Source of the DNA: a virus
Direction: 5' to 3' (one strand)
DNA length: 54,333 bases
IMG/VR virus record: IMGVR_UViG_3300038416_000116
Span: 1-54,333 of that record
The notes below the pieces were generated by a model. That model was not told the DNA's origin. It ran no database searches and was given only the letters and a program-made list of their open reading frames with translations. The position numbers and the translations under genes are program-made. Shown here piece after piece: positions 32,630 to 38,788 of this stretch (position 1 is the first letter of the stretch; each line of letters starts with the position of its first letter).

Positions 32630-33810
32630 TTGAAGGGGAAGATAAGATTAGTAAGGCTCTTATCTACTTAATGCAATCGAATGGTGCATTCTACGCCGAA
32701 TTGTTTATCCGTATGATCAGGATCGAAGGCAAAGAGACGTTGCCTCCAGATGCCTTACTAGCTGTACTTCCAACGAACGGACGCATCTATCTGTACACTG
32801 ATGTGAATCGTTTGAAGGATATGTCCATCGAACAGGTAGCGAAGGGACTAGAGCACGAAGCACTACACATCGTAATGGATCACGCTTCCAGACGTTGTGA
32901 TCGTAATCCATTGGGATGGAACTACGCAGGTGATCTGGCAATCAATAGCCTGATCAAAGACATGGACATAGGATTAATACCTGGCAAAGGACAGTTCGCG
33001 AACTTCCCGAAGATGAAGTCAGCGGAAGAGTATTTCGAACTGTTGAAGCAGATGAGTCAGGATCAAGCGGGAAAGGGAAGTAAGTGTAATTCCCATTCCG
33101 CTCACGGCAAGAAAGCTCCTGGTCAAGGAGAGGGAGAAGATCAGGAGACGTCAGACTTCGATAAGGAGGTAATGCGAAAAGCAGCACAAGAAGCTAAAGA
33201 CTCAGCTGATAAGTACGATCAACGAGGCAGGCTTCCTGGAGACATCGAGAAGATCGTTAACGACTTCTTGAGACCTCCTACAGTGAACTGGAAGCAAGTC
33301 TTGAGACAGAAGATCGCAGCGACGGTCAAAGCGAACACGAAGAGGACGTGGCGCAAAGAGAATCGTCGCAAGCTGGATTACTTGAAGGGGAAGATGAAGG
33401 ATCGGATCCTTCGAGTAACGTTGGTGTTGGATACTTCCGGATCTATCTTCGGAGATCCTGAGTTGCTATCAGAGTTCTACGGAGAGATCAATGGCATCCA
33501 GAAGGTATACAACAGTGAAATGTTAGTCATCGAATGCGATGCAATGGTGGCTAATACGTACACACTAAGGAGTGGTCAAAGGCCTAATCCTTCACCGAAG
33601 GGTGGTGGAGGAACGAGCTTCAGACCTCCTTATCAGTGGCTGGCAGAGCATAAGAAGACAACAGACGTTGTTGTCTACCTGACAGACTTGTACGGAGACT
33701 TCCCTGAGAAGGAGCCCGTCAAGACTATCTGGTGCGTCTGTCCTGGAGGAGCGGATAAGGTTCCTTGGGGACAAATAGTTAAGATGACTCCGTCAGCGAA
33801 GAAGAAGTAA
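32626..33810 (+). CDS. DUF2201-like metallopeptidase/VWA-domain protein, likely MoxR partner
   Basis: 394 aa. Residues 1-140 hold a zincin-like motif HEALH (H77, E78, H81) with further acidic residues downstream (AGDLAINSLI). Residues 145-200 are a disordered linker. Residues 262-394 form a VWA-like domain with the MIDAS-type LVLDTSGSI (D269, S271, S273) and later VVVYLTDLYGDFP. This metallopeptidase-VWA pairing next to a MoxR ATPase is a known bacterial association. Its role in a phage may be remodelling or inactivating host complexes. AAGGAGGTTAT precedes the ATG. Confidence 0.85.
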   Translation: MIEGEDKISKALIYLMQSNGAFYAELFIRMIRIEGKETLPPDALLAVLPTNGRIYLYTDVNRLKDMSIEQVAKGLEHEALHIVMDHASRRCDRNPLGWNYAGDLAINSLIKDMDIGLIPGKGQFANFPKMKSAEEYFELLKQMSQDQAGKGSKCNSHSAHGKKAPGQGEGEDQETSDFDKEVMRKAAQEAKDSADKYDQRGRLPGDIEKIVNDFLRPPTVNWKQVLRQKIAATVKANTKRTWRKENRRKLDYLKGKMKDRILRVTLVLDTSGSIFGDPELLSEFYGEINGIQKVYNSEMLVIECDAMVANTYTLRSGQRPNPSPKGGGGTSFRPPYQWLAEHKKTTDVVVYLTDLYGDFPEKEPVKTIWCVCPGGADKVPWGQIVKMTPSAKKK

Positions 33811-33815
33811 ACTAA

Positions 33816-33853
33816 GATAAGGTAGCAAGGTCCAATCCCTTGCGAACCTTATC
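33816..33853 (+). ncRNA. Intergenic RNA hairpin motif, copy 3
   Basis: GATAAGGT-AG-CAAGG-TCCAATC-CCTTG-CGA-ACCTTATC. Same 7-nt loop, 5-bp upper stem, CGA on the 3' side of the internal loop, and an 8-bp lower stem with different bases from the other copies. It lies between the VWA gene stop and the ribosome site of the next gene. Confidence 0.62.
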
Positions 33854-33869
33854 ATATAAAGGAGGTAGG

Positions 33870-34175
33870 ATGAAAAAGAAATTAGCTCCGGAAGATTGTC
33901 TTGCTTGCGTCTTGCACCAACGAATTTCAGTCAAAGATATAATTGAACCGTTGATAGCTCGACGAGATAAAGCGTTAGAGAGAGCGGAGCGAGCGCCTAC
34001 CAATGATCATATCGAGAGTGCAGTTGTAAAAGCTTGGGATGACTTCTATGAAGCTGTAAATAAGACTGATGTCGAAAGAGTTTCATTCACTGACGACCCG
34101 AAAGAATGGAACGGATTATGGGATATGTATACCCATTCAGAAGAAGGAGTCATCTACGCAAAGGAGATCATATGA
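33870..34175 (+). CDS. Unknown protein with LAC-type signature
   Basis: 101 aa, start chosen behind AAAGGAGGTAGG (the open frame begins 10 codons upstream). PEDCLACVLHQRI at residues 7-19 looks like a C-L-x-C variant of the LCC signature but no later Cys pair follows. The remainder is helical, ending WDMYTHSEEGVIYAKEI, similar to the protein at 29853. Confidence 0.7.
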   Translation: MKKKLAPEDCLACVLHQRISVKDIIEPLIARRDKALERAERAPTNDHIESAVVKAWDDFYEAVNKTDVERVSFTDDPKEWNGLWDMYTHSEEGVIYAKEII

Positions 34176-34663
34176 CTATGAAGCCAATCATACCCGCACT
34201 TGTTAAGGCTATGAGTGATGAATACAAGAAGGATGCTCGAGAGAAAGGTCTTATGCATGATGACCTAGAAAAGAAGCTTCAACATCATAAGAGGTTCGAA
34301 AGCTTGAGAGCTGACTGGGCAGAGAAGAGAGTCAACAGTATCTTCCGAGAGGTAGAGAGATATGGAATTACTATCAAGAAAGCTGAAGTTACAGGAGGAT
34401 GGAGAGGGACTACTCTTAAGGCGATATACCAAGGTGTAACGATGGAAGGAGAATTACAGTATCGATCGATGGATATGGTGAGACCTTACAAGCCTTGGAG
34501 AAGACCTAAGATTGTAGCCACCTTCTGGATCTTAGATAGCAATGGCAATAAGTGTTATCTAGAAGGACATATCCCATCAGCGTTCATGATTGTCTTCGGA
34601 GCAAAGCGAATGCTGACGTACAATCGGTTAATGCCTGCAGTCTTGAATGCAATGGCGAGGTGA
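34172..34663 (+). CDS. Unknown 163-aa protein
   Basis: Start at the ATGA overlap, with AAAGGAGATCAT upstream. Residues 1-70 are helical and charged; 75-163 are beta-rich (RYGITIKKAEVTGGWRGTTL, KIVATFWILDSNGNKCYLEG). No family recognised. It is the last gene of the Shine-Dalgarno-rich module before LCC genes resume. Confidence 0.7.
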   Translation: MTMKPIIPALVKAMSDEYKKDAREKGLMHDDLEKKLQHHKRFESLRADWAEKRVNSIFREVERYGITIKKAEVTGGWRGTTLKAIYQGVTMEGELQYRSMDMVRPYKPWRRPKIVATFWILDSNGNKCYLEGHIPSAFMIVFGAKRMLTYNRLMPAVLNAMAR

Positions 34664-34665
34664 TT

Positions 34666-35049
34666 ATGGAAAATAAACTGTGCTGTGTTCTAAGTCCTTG
34701 GAGCCCTAAAGCTAAGACATGCGCTTATCATACTCGTATGTGGGCGTATGGAAGTCTACATGGCTCACCTGAAGCAATGCAAGGATGGGTTCCTGGAGAG
34801 AAGTCTCTTCCAGCTAGGTTCATAAAAGTAATAGAGATAGTAGGTAAGGTTAAGCGGAATGCTTTCTACGACTCCGCGCAAGTATCTAACCTATCTACTA
34901 AGAAGGCAGGCTACATAGTAAGGGTCGAAGGAGGTTATGTTCTTACAGAGAAGGGTAAGAAGTATCTTAAGGATCATCCAGCAATAACTGTAGATGTTAA
35001 AGAATGGATGGAAACAAAGTCCTCAAAGGGAAGAGGCTACAAACAATGA
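34666..35049 (+). CDS. LCC module fused to a winged-helix-like domain
   Basis: 127 aa. Starts MENKLCCVLSPWSPK two bases after the previous stop; the longer frame from 34552 is not used. Only CAYH follows, so the finger is incomplete. Residues 50-115 read RFIKVIEIVGKVKRNAFYDS, STKKAGYIVRVEGGYVLTEK, GKKYL, typical of a winged helix (the Y-x-L-T-E-K-G wing-helix). It links the family to DNA binding or transcription control. Confidence 0.72.
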   Translation: MENKLCCVLSPWSPKAKTCAYHTRMWAYGSLHGSPEAMQGWVPGEKSLPARFIKVIEIVGKVKRNAFYDSAQVSNLSTKKAGYIVRVEGGYVLTEKGKKYLKDHPAITVDVKEWMETKSSKGRGYKQ

Positions 35050-35274
35050 GCGAACATGGAAAGTCGTTACTTAGGTTGGTAGCAGCTTGAGAACAACATC
35101 CTATAACAAATGGGTGACTAAGATGAGGAGGGGTTTTCTTTAGCTACACTAACATAGAATATAAGATCGCGGGCCCGGGTCGGGCGGGGTCCCTCCCTTG
35201 CGGTAGCCCTGGTCATTTGAAACTCGCACCTCCACCGTCACTACGTTCCGGAGTCAAATATCGCTGGCTCGAGA
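35050..35274. other. Non-coding interval with GC-rich island
   Basis: No convincing gene. A GC-rich stretch (about 35168-35200, GCGGGCCCGGGTCGGGCGGG) follows an AT-rich run containing TAGAATATAAG. It resembles the context of the G-rich tract at 26492 and opens the operator-containing region. Confidence 0.4.
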
Positions 35275-35524
35275 ATGTTTTACCGTCTATCAAAAAGCTT
35301 TTAAGCGGCTTTATGTTTTACCCAGGATGGGCAAAAGGTGTGAAGCGGCAAAATGTTTTACCTCCTAATTATACTTTAAGATTGATCACGATGTTTTACC
35401 CAGGTCAAACGTTGGGTCTTTAAGAATGTATTTCCCCTCATAATCGTGATGATATGTTTTACCTAGGCAAAAGATATTGCTGAGGTAATACATTCTCTCC
35501 TTCTCTCCTTCCCTATGTTTTACC
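35275..35524 (+). promoter_or_regulatory. Operator/iteron array, six copies of ATGTTTTACC
   Basis: Exact 10-mers at 35275, 35313, 35353, 35391, 35454 and 35515, all on the plus strand with uneven spacing (38-63 bp). Several are followed by an imperfect complement (YRGG then CAAA), making them half-perfect versions of the palindrome at 35854. The last copy lies about 26 bp before the -10 box of the LCC gene at 35562. Probably the binding sites of a repressor or replication initiator. Confidence 0.7.
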
Positions 35525-35550
35525 TCCGAAACAAAAAGCGTTCTTTGGAG

Positions 35551-35556
35551 TATAAT
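35551..35556 (+). promoter_or_regulatory. Consensus -10 box of an apparently leaderless LCC gene
   Basis: TATAAT five bases before the ATG at 35562, so transcription should begin at or next to the start codon. The -35 position falls just after the last operator copy; no TTGACA is present. Confidence 0.55.
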
Positions 35557-35561
35557 AAATC

Positions 35562-35756
35562 ATGCCCTACAGTCTATGCTGTGCAATGGGTGAAGCACCT
35601 TGGATGTGTCGTTACTGTAAGACCGCGTACTGTGGTGACTGTACCATGCAAAAGGATAGGCCTGGCTACTGGGACCCACTGTGTAAAAAGTGTCAGAAGG
35701 CCGGGTGGAGGATATACGTCGGACTGCCCTTAGACGAGTTCATGGATCCTAAGTAA
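35562..35756 (+). CDS. LCC-family protein under the operator array
   Basis: 64 aa. MPYSLCCAMGEAPWMCRYCK, then CGDC and a second pair CKKC. It has no ribosome site and sits directly after a TATAAT box. It is separated from neighbours by about 500 and 200 bp, so it has its own regulation. Confidence 0.8.
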   Translation: MPYSLCCAMGEAPWMCRYCKTAYCGDCTMQKDRPGYWDPLCKKCQKAGWRIYVGLPLDEFMDPK

Positions 35757-35853
35757 CTAAGCCGGGCCTATAGTCTTAATTTTATCCCTAGCCAGGAGTC
35801 TGCCTTGAAAAGGACCAAGGTAGCAAAGATATTATCTTTAAGCTGAAGATCTA

Positions 35854-35875
35854 ATGTTTTACCTGGGTAAAACAT
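35854..35875. promoter_or_regulatory. Perfect palindromic operator
   Basis: ATGTTTTACC-TG-GGTAAAACAT, a 10-bp perfect dyad with a 2-bp centre. It is the symmetric form of the six-copy repeat upstream. A one-base-shorter half-site, ATGTTTACC, follows at 35914. It lies 90-110 bp before the LCC gene at 35965. Dimeric helix-turn-helix binding is likely; the two winged-helix genes nearby are candidates for the binder. Confidence 0.7.
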
Positions 35876-35953
35876 AGTTTGTCAGATTTTAATAACTTTA
35901 AGCTTAGCCTTCAATGTTTACCCCGATCCCGAAACAATTTTGCGTCCAATTCG

Positions 35954-35966
35954 TATATTATATAAT
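35954..35966 (+). promoter_or_regulatory. Promoter overlapping an LCC start codon
   Basis: TATATTATATAAT includes two -10-like boxes and ends inside the ATG at 35965, again implying a leaderless mRNA. The surrounding CGTATAATATAT-like sequence recurs at 36146 and 36641. Confidence 0.45.
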
Positions 35967-36141
35967 GGAAGCTCGATTATGTTGCGTCCTGGCACCGACT
36001 AAAATTAGCAAGTGTGGAATGGTATGGTGTTGGGTCTGTTGGCTCGAAGATACAGACCATTGGGGCGTACTCGATGCCTCCGGATATACTGCCTCATGCA
36101 AAATTCGAGCTCCTTGCAACCCGCAACAAAAGTTGATTTGA
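35965..36141 (+). CDS. LCC-family protein, 58 aa
   Basis: MEARLCCVLAPTKISKCGMV, then CWVCWLEDTDH. The first pair is reduced to one Cys (SKCGMVW). The open frame extends 17 codons upstream into the operator half-site, but the start at 35965 fits the family. Confidence 0.75.
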   Translation: MEARLCCVLAPTKISKCGMVWCWVCWLEDTDHWGVLDASGYTASCKIRAPCNPQQKLI

Positions 36142-36145
36142 TTTG

Positions 36146-36151
36146 TATAAT
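36146..36151 (+). promoter_or_regulatory. -10 box, TATAAT
   Basis: Part of ATTTGTATAATATAAG, similar to ATTCGTATAATATATT at 36641. It is followed by the palindrome AAGAGCTCTT (36153-36162) and a short leader before the small genes at 36174-36234. Confidence 0.45.
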
Positions 36152-36233
36152 ATAAGAGCTCTTCGTCTATAATGGAGTTCCTATTAAAAAGAATAGATGC
36201 AGCAATCGGGACGGTTGCGTTTCTTGCCAGAAG

Positions 36234-36482
36234 ATGGGAGCCCTGTGTAAGGGTTACGCCTTCGTGAAGCTGGCAGGAGGGTACGAATACCCTCTGTGCT
36301 ATAAGTGCGTCCGGGACTGCTGCGGTGTAGGAAGACCCATACGCGGCGAGACCTATGAGTTGCTGAGCCCGTTCTCGTTAGGAGTTGCAGGGACCTTTTA
36401 TACTCCTAAGCCAATCACCATGGCTATCTATCCGGGAGTACCTAATGAAGATACCGCTAAAGTGGATAAGGAACCCTCTTAG
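36234..36482 (+). CDS. Cys-rich protein, start uncertain
   Basis: 82 aa from ATG 36234: GALC, then YEYPLCYKCVRDCCGVGRP and a C-terminal domain of unknown type. The same frame is open upstream and reads KKNRCSNRDGCVSCQKMGAL, rich in the expected Cys pairs. Its only plausible start is an ATT at 36183 preceded by GGAG. If used, the product is 99 aa with a four-pair zinc region. A competing 31-codon frame begins at ATG 36174. Confidence 0.6.
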   Translation: MGALCKGYAFVKLAGGYEYPLCYKCVRDCCGVGRPIRGETYELLSPFSLGVAGTFYTPKPITMAIYPGVPNEDTAKVDKEPS

Positions 36483-36612
36483 ACCGGTATCGATAGCTCT
36501 AACGGGTCTAGCTATAGGACTGTTCATCAGCGGCCAGAAAACAGATTCCGCGGAATTTATATTGCTATTAGCTATCTGGGTTGACGGGCGCTCAGGTATA
36601 TATAACGATTAA
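36445..36612 (+). CDS. Small membrane protein
   Basis: 55 aa, MKIPLKWIRNPLRPVSIALT with hydrophobic segments at about 15-30 and 38-46. Overlaps the previous gene by 38 bp in another frame. No ribosome site; low-confidence but the hydrophobic pattern is protein-like. Confidence 0.45.
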   Translation: MKIPLKWIRNPLRPVSIALTGLAIGLFISGQKTDSAEFILLLAIWVDGRSGIYND

Positions 36613-36640
36613 GACCCGTTACAAAAACCAATTTCATTCG

Positions 36641-36646
36641 TATAAT
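36641..36646 (+). promoter_or_regulatory. Promoter -10 box upstream of the GC-rich winged-helix gene
   Basis: TATAAT in CATTCGTATAATATATTAGC. About 70 bp of leader with AGAGGAGGT leads to the ATG at 36716. Third occurrence of this box in 700 bp. Confidence 0.5.
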
Positions 36647-36715
36647 ATATTAGCGCAATGTGAACGCGCAAAGATCTAGACTTGATAAGTAACTCAGGTC
36701 AGAGGAGGTAGTACA

Positions 36716-37078
36716 ATGAGCGAGAAGAAAGCGTTTAACATCACCCCGGCCCGCCAGGTTATCCTGAACGGTCTTCGGAACGGTGGATTGAAGTGGTCCG
36801 CCTTGCGGGTGGTTTATTTCGGTGAGAACCGTGCGAAGGGGGGAGCGTCCACTGCGTTCCATATGCAGTTGACGAAGATGATCGAGAACGGTCTGGTCCT
36901 GAAGGATGCGGCCACGGCGCTGTATTCGTTGACCGATGCCGGAACCCAGGCGATCATCGATCTCGAAGGCAAGGGCGTTGACCTGAGCCTCGCGGTCACC
37001 AATGCGTCCAAGAATGAGCCTACCATCAAGGTCAAGGCTCCCAAGGCTGCTGCGACTACGGTCGAGGTGCCTGCCTAA
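36716..37078 (+). CDS. Winged-helix DNA-binding protein, GC-rich paralogue
   Basis: 120 aa. PARQVILNGLRNGGLKWSAL, FHMQLTKMIENGLVLKDAA and ALYSLTDAGTQAIIDLEGKG correspond to the helices and wing of the protein at 28784. A C-terminal tail rich in Lys/Ala/Pro-Thr follows. Its base composition is far more GC-rich than neighbours (codons such as GCC, GTC, AAG), which suggests a different origin. GAGGAGG precedes the ATG. A plausible binder of the nearby operators. Confidence 0.78.
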   Translation: MSEKKAFNITPARQVILNGLRNGGLKWSALRVVYFGENRAKGGASTAFHMQLTKMIENGLVLKDAATALYSLTDAGTQAIIDLEGKGVDLSLAVTNASKNEPTIKVKAPKAAATTVEVPA

Positions 37079-37121
37079 CAGGACGTGGCCAAGGGCTGAG
37101 GCGTAAATCAACCCAGTTAGC

Positions 37122-37156
37122 CACGGAGTCCGAGAACCAGTTGGTTCTCCTCCGTG
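37122..37156 (+). terminator. Long hairpin after the winged-helix gene
   Basis: CACGGAG (37122-37128) pairs with CTCCGTG (37150-37156), and GAGAACC (37132-37138) with GGTTCTC (37143-37149), with a TCC bulge and AGTT loop. No strong U-tract follows (CACTATTTG), so it may be a terminator or a stable RNA structure. The gap 37079-37254 contains a further CTAGCC/GGCTAG hairpin and no gene. Confidence 0.5.
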
Positions 37157-37254
37157 CACTATTTGACCGAAATCTGACATCGCTGGAACGATAATCGGAG
37201 TGAAACCTTTCCAGAGGGACTAGCCCATTGGTGGCTAGCGGTCAATTAATTTAT

Positions 37255-37338
37255 AGCAGGGAGGTGGCTATTGGCTTGCCACGGGAGTCTCATAAGCTCC
37301 AGCCGAAAGGCGTGTCAGTTCGATTCTGACCCTTGCAA
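37255..37338 (+). tRNA. tRNA-like gene, anticodon CAT (Met or Ile-lysidine type), atypical
   Basis: D-arm GTGG/CCAC with a GG-containing loop, anticodon stem GGAGT/GCTCC around loop CTCATAA, and T-arm GTCAG-TTCGATT-CTGAC all fold normally. The acceptor pairs six of seven positions, with A1-A72 unpaired. The variable region is 13 nt and forms a small GCC-GAAA-GGC arm, longer than a normal Met tRNA. CCA is not fully encoded (A-CC). It may be a functional phage tRNA or a relic. Confidence 0.6.
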
Positions 37339-37350
37339 CCTTTACTCAAC

Positions 37351-37397
37351 GGAGGGCTAGGCTGTAGTCCGGAGGTGATGCCCGGAGTCTAGCCTTC
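37351..37397 (+). other. Compact RNA hairpin between the two tRNA-like genes
   Basis: GAGGGCTAG pairs with CTAGCCTTC (one G-U) and, above an internal loop, TCCGG pairs with CCGGA. About 47 nt in total. Could be a processing signal or part of a structured non-coding RNA; not a tRNA. Confidence 0.4.
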
Positions 37398-37408
37398 CAG
37401 AATTTGAT

Positions 37409-37475
37409 TCCCTAGTAGTTTAATGGAAAACACGAGGTCGCACCTCGGACGCAAGTTCAAACCTTGCCAAGGGAG
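37409..37475 (+). tRNA. Short tRNA-like gene, anticodon loop abnormal
   Basis: Acceptor TCCCTAG/CAAGGGA (one mismatch), D-arm GTTT-AATGGA-AAAC, and T-arm GCAAG-TTCAAAC-CTTGC are clear. The anticodon arm is 2 nt short: CGAGG-TCGCA-CCTCG leaves a 5-nt loop. Forcing a 7-nt loop gives anticodon CGC (Ala) with a mismatched stem. The D-arm resembles that of Gln tRNAs. Total 67 nt, so decoding function is doubtful. Confidence 0.5.
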
Positions 37476-37497
37476 CCGATTTGGTTCGGAGGTATCT

Positions 37498-37602
37498 ATG
37501 TGCATGGTCTGCGTAGATGAAGCTGCTATGGGCGTTGCTATCGTTATAGCATCGATGCCATGGTGGAAGGTTCTTTGGACAAAGCTATTCCATAGGAAGT
37601 AA
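37498..37602 (+). CDS. 34-aa membrane peptide
   Basis: MCMVCVDEAAMGVAIVIASM with a C-terminal WWKVLWTKLFHRK. CGGAGG is 7 bases before the ATG. One hydrophobic helix; the N-terminal C-x2-C is noteworthy. It opens the main array. Confidence 0.5.
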   Translation: MCMVCVDEAAMGVAIVIASMPWWKVLWTKLFHRK

Positions 37603-37603
37603 T

Positions 37604-37768
37604 ATGGAAGATAACCTAGGATGCCTAATAAATGGGCATCATATAGATATTGATAGGCTTAATGCCTATTGCGTAGACTGCGGCAAAGAATTGGTCTGCA
37701 TGTGCGACGTAGAAAAGGATGCCCTTTGTAAATGGGTTCTAATTGAAGAAGCTTTTCCAGGAGCCTGA
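37604..37768 (+). CDS. GH-family protein, 54 aa
   Basis: MEDNLGCLINGHHIDIDRLN then CVDCGKELVCMC. It is the canonical form of the second family: N-L-G-C-L-I-N-G-H, a spacer of 9-25 residues, then C-x2-C-x3-[LI]. One Cys, one His and a Cys pair would complete a single zinc site. Starts directly after the previous stop. Confidence 0.75.
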   Translation: MEDNLGCLINGHHIDIDRLNAYCVDCGKELVCMCDVEKDALCKWVLIEEAFPGA

Positions 37769-37769
37769 T

Positions 37770-38027
37770 GTGGAAACCAATCTAGGCTGTGTTCTAAATG
37801 GCCATGTAGCCCCTTCAGGACATTACCAAGGTAATGACGAGATAGGTTTCTGGTCTGTGTGCGAAAATTGCAGTAATTCCATCTATACACCCCCTAGTCG
37901 TATAGATCCGCAGTGGAACTGGGTAGAGGCGACGGTAGCTCCTCCCGCGGTAGCGGAGGCGATTGTCGATCTAACCCTAAAAGCTAATACAAATCGTGAC
38001 GTAAGAGACCGGGGACGCCGCCCTTGA
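37770..38027 (+). CDS. GH-family protein, GTG start
   Basis: 85 aa from GTG 37770, with AGGAG eight bases upstream. ETNLGCVLNGHVAPSGHYQG and later VCENCSNSIYT. The C-terminus (AEAIVDLTLKANTNRDVRDR) is an added helix. A TTG start at 37743 is possible. Confidence 0.7.
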   Translation: METNLGCVLNGHVAPSGHYQGNDEIGFWSVCENCSNSIYTPPSRIDPQWNWVEATVAPPAVAEAIVDLTLKANTNRDVRDRGRRP

Positions 38028-38254
38028 CTCCCAAAATCTATCTCTGTTGCCAGATCCTACCTCTTTACTATTGTCTAGCTTGTAATCGACAATGGTGTTG
38101 GGAACACTGGGTTAATAAAGATGGTCATATCCGGATGAGATGTGCTAGACGTAAACTTAAAGAAGTCGAGCGGGAAGAAACTGATAAAGCTTTCGACCCT
38201 CTTACCCAACAATCCTGTAGCACAATTACCAAGGTCGTATACGATTTAGTTTAG
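38024..38254 (+). CDS. LCC-family protein, TTG start
   Basis: 76 aa starting at a TTG that overlaps the preceding TGA. PKIYLCCQILPLYYCLACNR, then CWEHW, and GHIRMRC. The C-terminal half is Glu/Lys-rich then Ser/Thr-rich. Non-ATG start typical of stop-start re-initiation. Confidence 0.72.
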   Translation: MTPKIYLCCQILPLYYCLACNRQWCWEHWVNKDGHIRMRCARRKLKEVEREETDKAFDPLTQQSCSTITKVVYDLV

Positions 38255-38265
38255 CTCCCAAAACT

Positions 38266-38457
38266 ATGATAAAGGTTAGGAAGTTACGTTTCAAACTCTT
38301 CGACCATTCGATTTTGGTTCAACATGCCTTCGATCGGTCCTTAGGGCCTTTTCACTTTCAGTACGTCGGACATAGTTGTCAGGGAGACAATAGATCCAAG
38401 AGTCTCTTTGTAGTAATCCTTTACTACGCGATGACTATAGAGGTCTGGAAGAGATAA
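38266..38457 (+). CDS. Small hypothetical protein, weak support
   Basis: 63 aa, basic, aromatic (LFDHSILVQHAFDRSLGPFH). No ribosome site, no motif, but it fills a tightly packed stretch and ends 2 bp before the next gene. Confidence 0.4.
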   Translation: MIKVRKLRFKLFDHSILVQHAFDRSLGPFHFQYVGHSCQGDNRSKSLFVVILYYAMTIEVWKR

Positions 38458-38459
38458 CT

Positions 38460-38780
38460 ATGACTAACCCAAAGCCTTGTGGAGATACGACTATGACACC
38501 AGCTGATGTTCTAAAAGATTTGGATAAGGCCCTAGCTCGATTCGGAACCTATGACTATTATGATAAGGGTGTCGATGAAGTCTTTGATGCTAGTAAAGCG
38601 ACCAGTTATGTTAGAAGCTTGGAGCCTGCGGATGCTGTAAGGTTCTTAGTTAGTCTTAGTAATCATGAACACGGTAGTCATCTTGTAAGTCATATCGTTA
38701 ATTGTCTTGATGACACTCCAGAAGAATGGTTTGAAGTTGTGGTCGAAGAATGTAGGGAAGCAGGACTCGACGTTTACTAG
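38460..38780 (+). CDS. Acidic helical protein, unknown
   Basis: 106 aa, rich in Asp/Glu/Ala with repeated helices (PADVLKDLDKALARFGTYDY; PADAVRFLVSLSNHEHGSHL; WFEVVVEECREAGLDVY). An alternative ATG at residue 12. The charge pattern suggests a small DNA-mimic or adaptor fold, but no family is recognised. Confidence 0.65.
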   Translation: MTNPKPCGDTTMTPADVLKDLDKALARFGTYDYYDKGVDEVFDASKATSYVRSLEPADAVRFLVSLSNHEHGSHLVSHIVNCLDDTPEEWFEVVVEECREAGLDVY

Positions 38781-38788
38781 ACCAATCT

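Noticed and set aside
37081-37254. tmRNA suggested by the structured region
   Set aside because: No tag-peptide frame with a resume codon and no tRNA-like Ala acceptor end joined to it.
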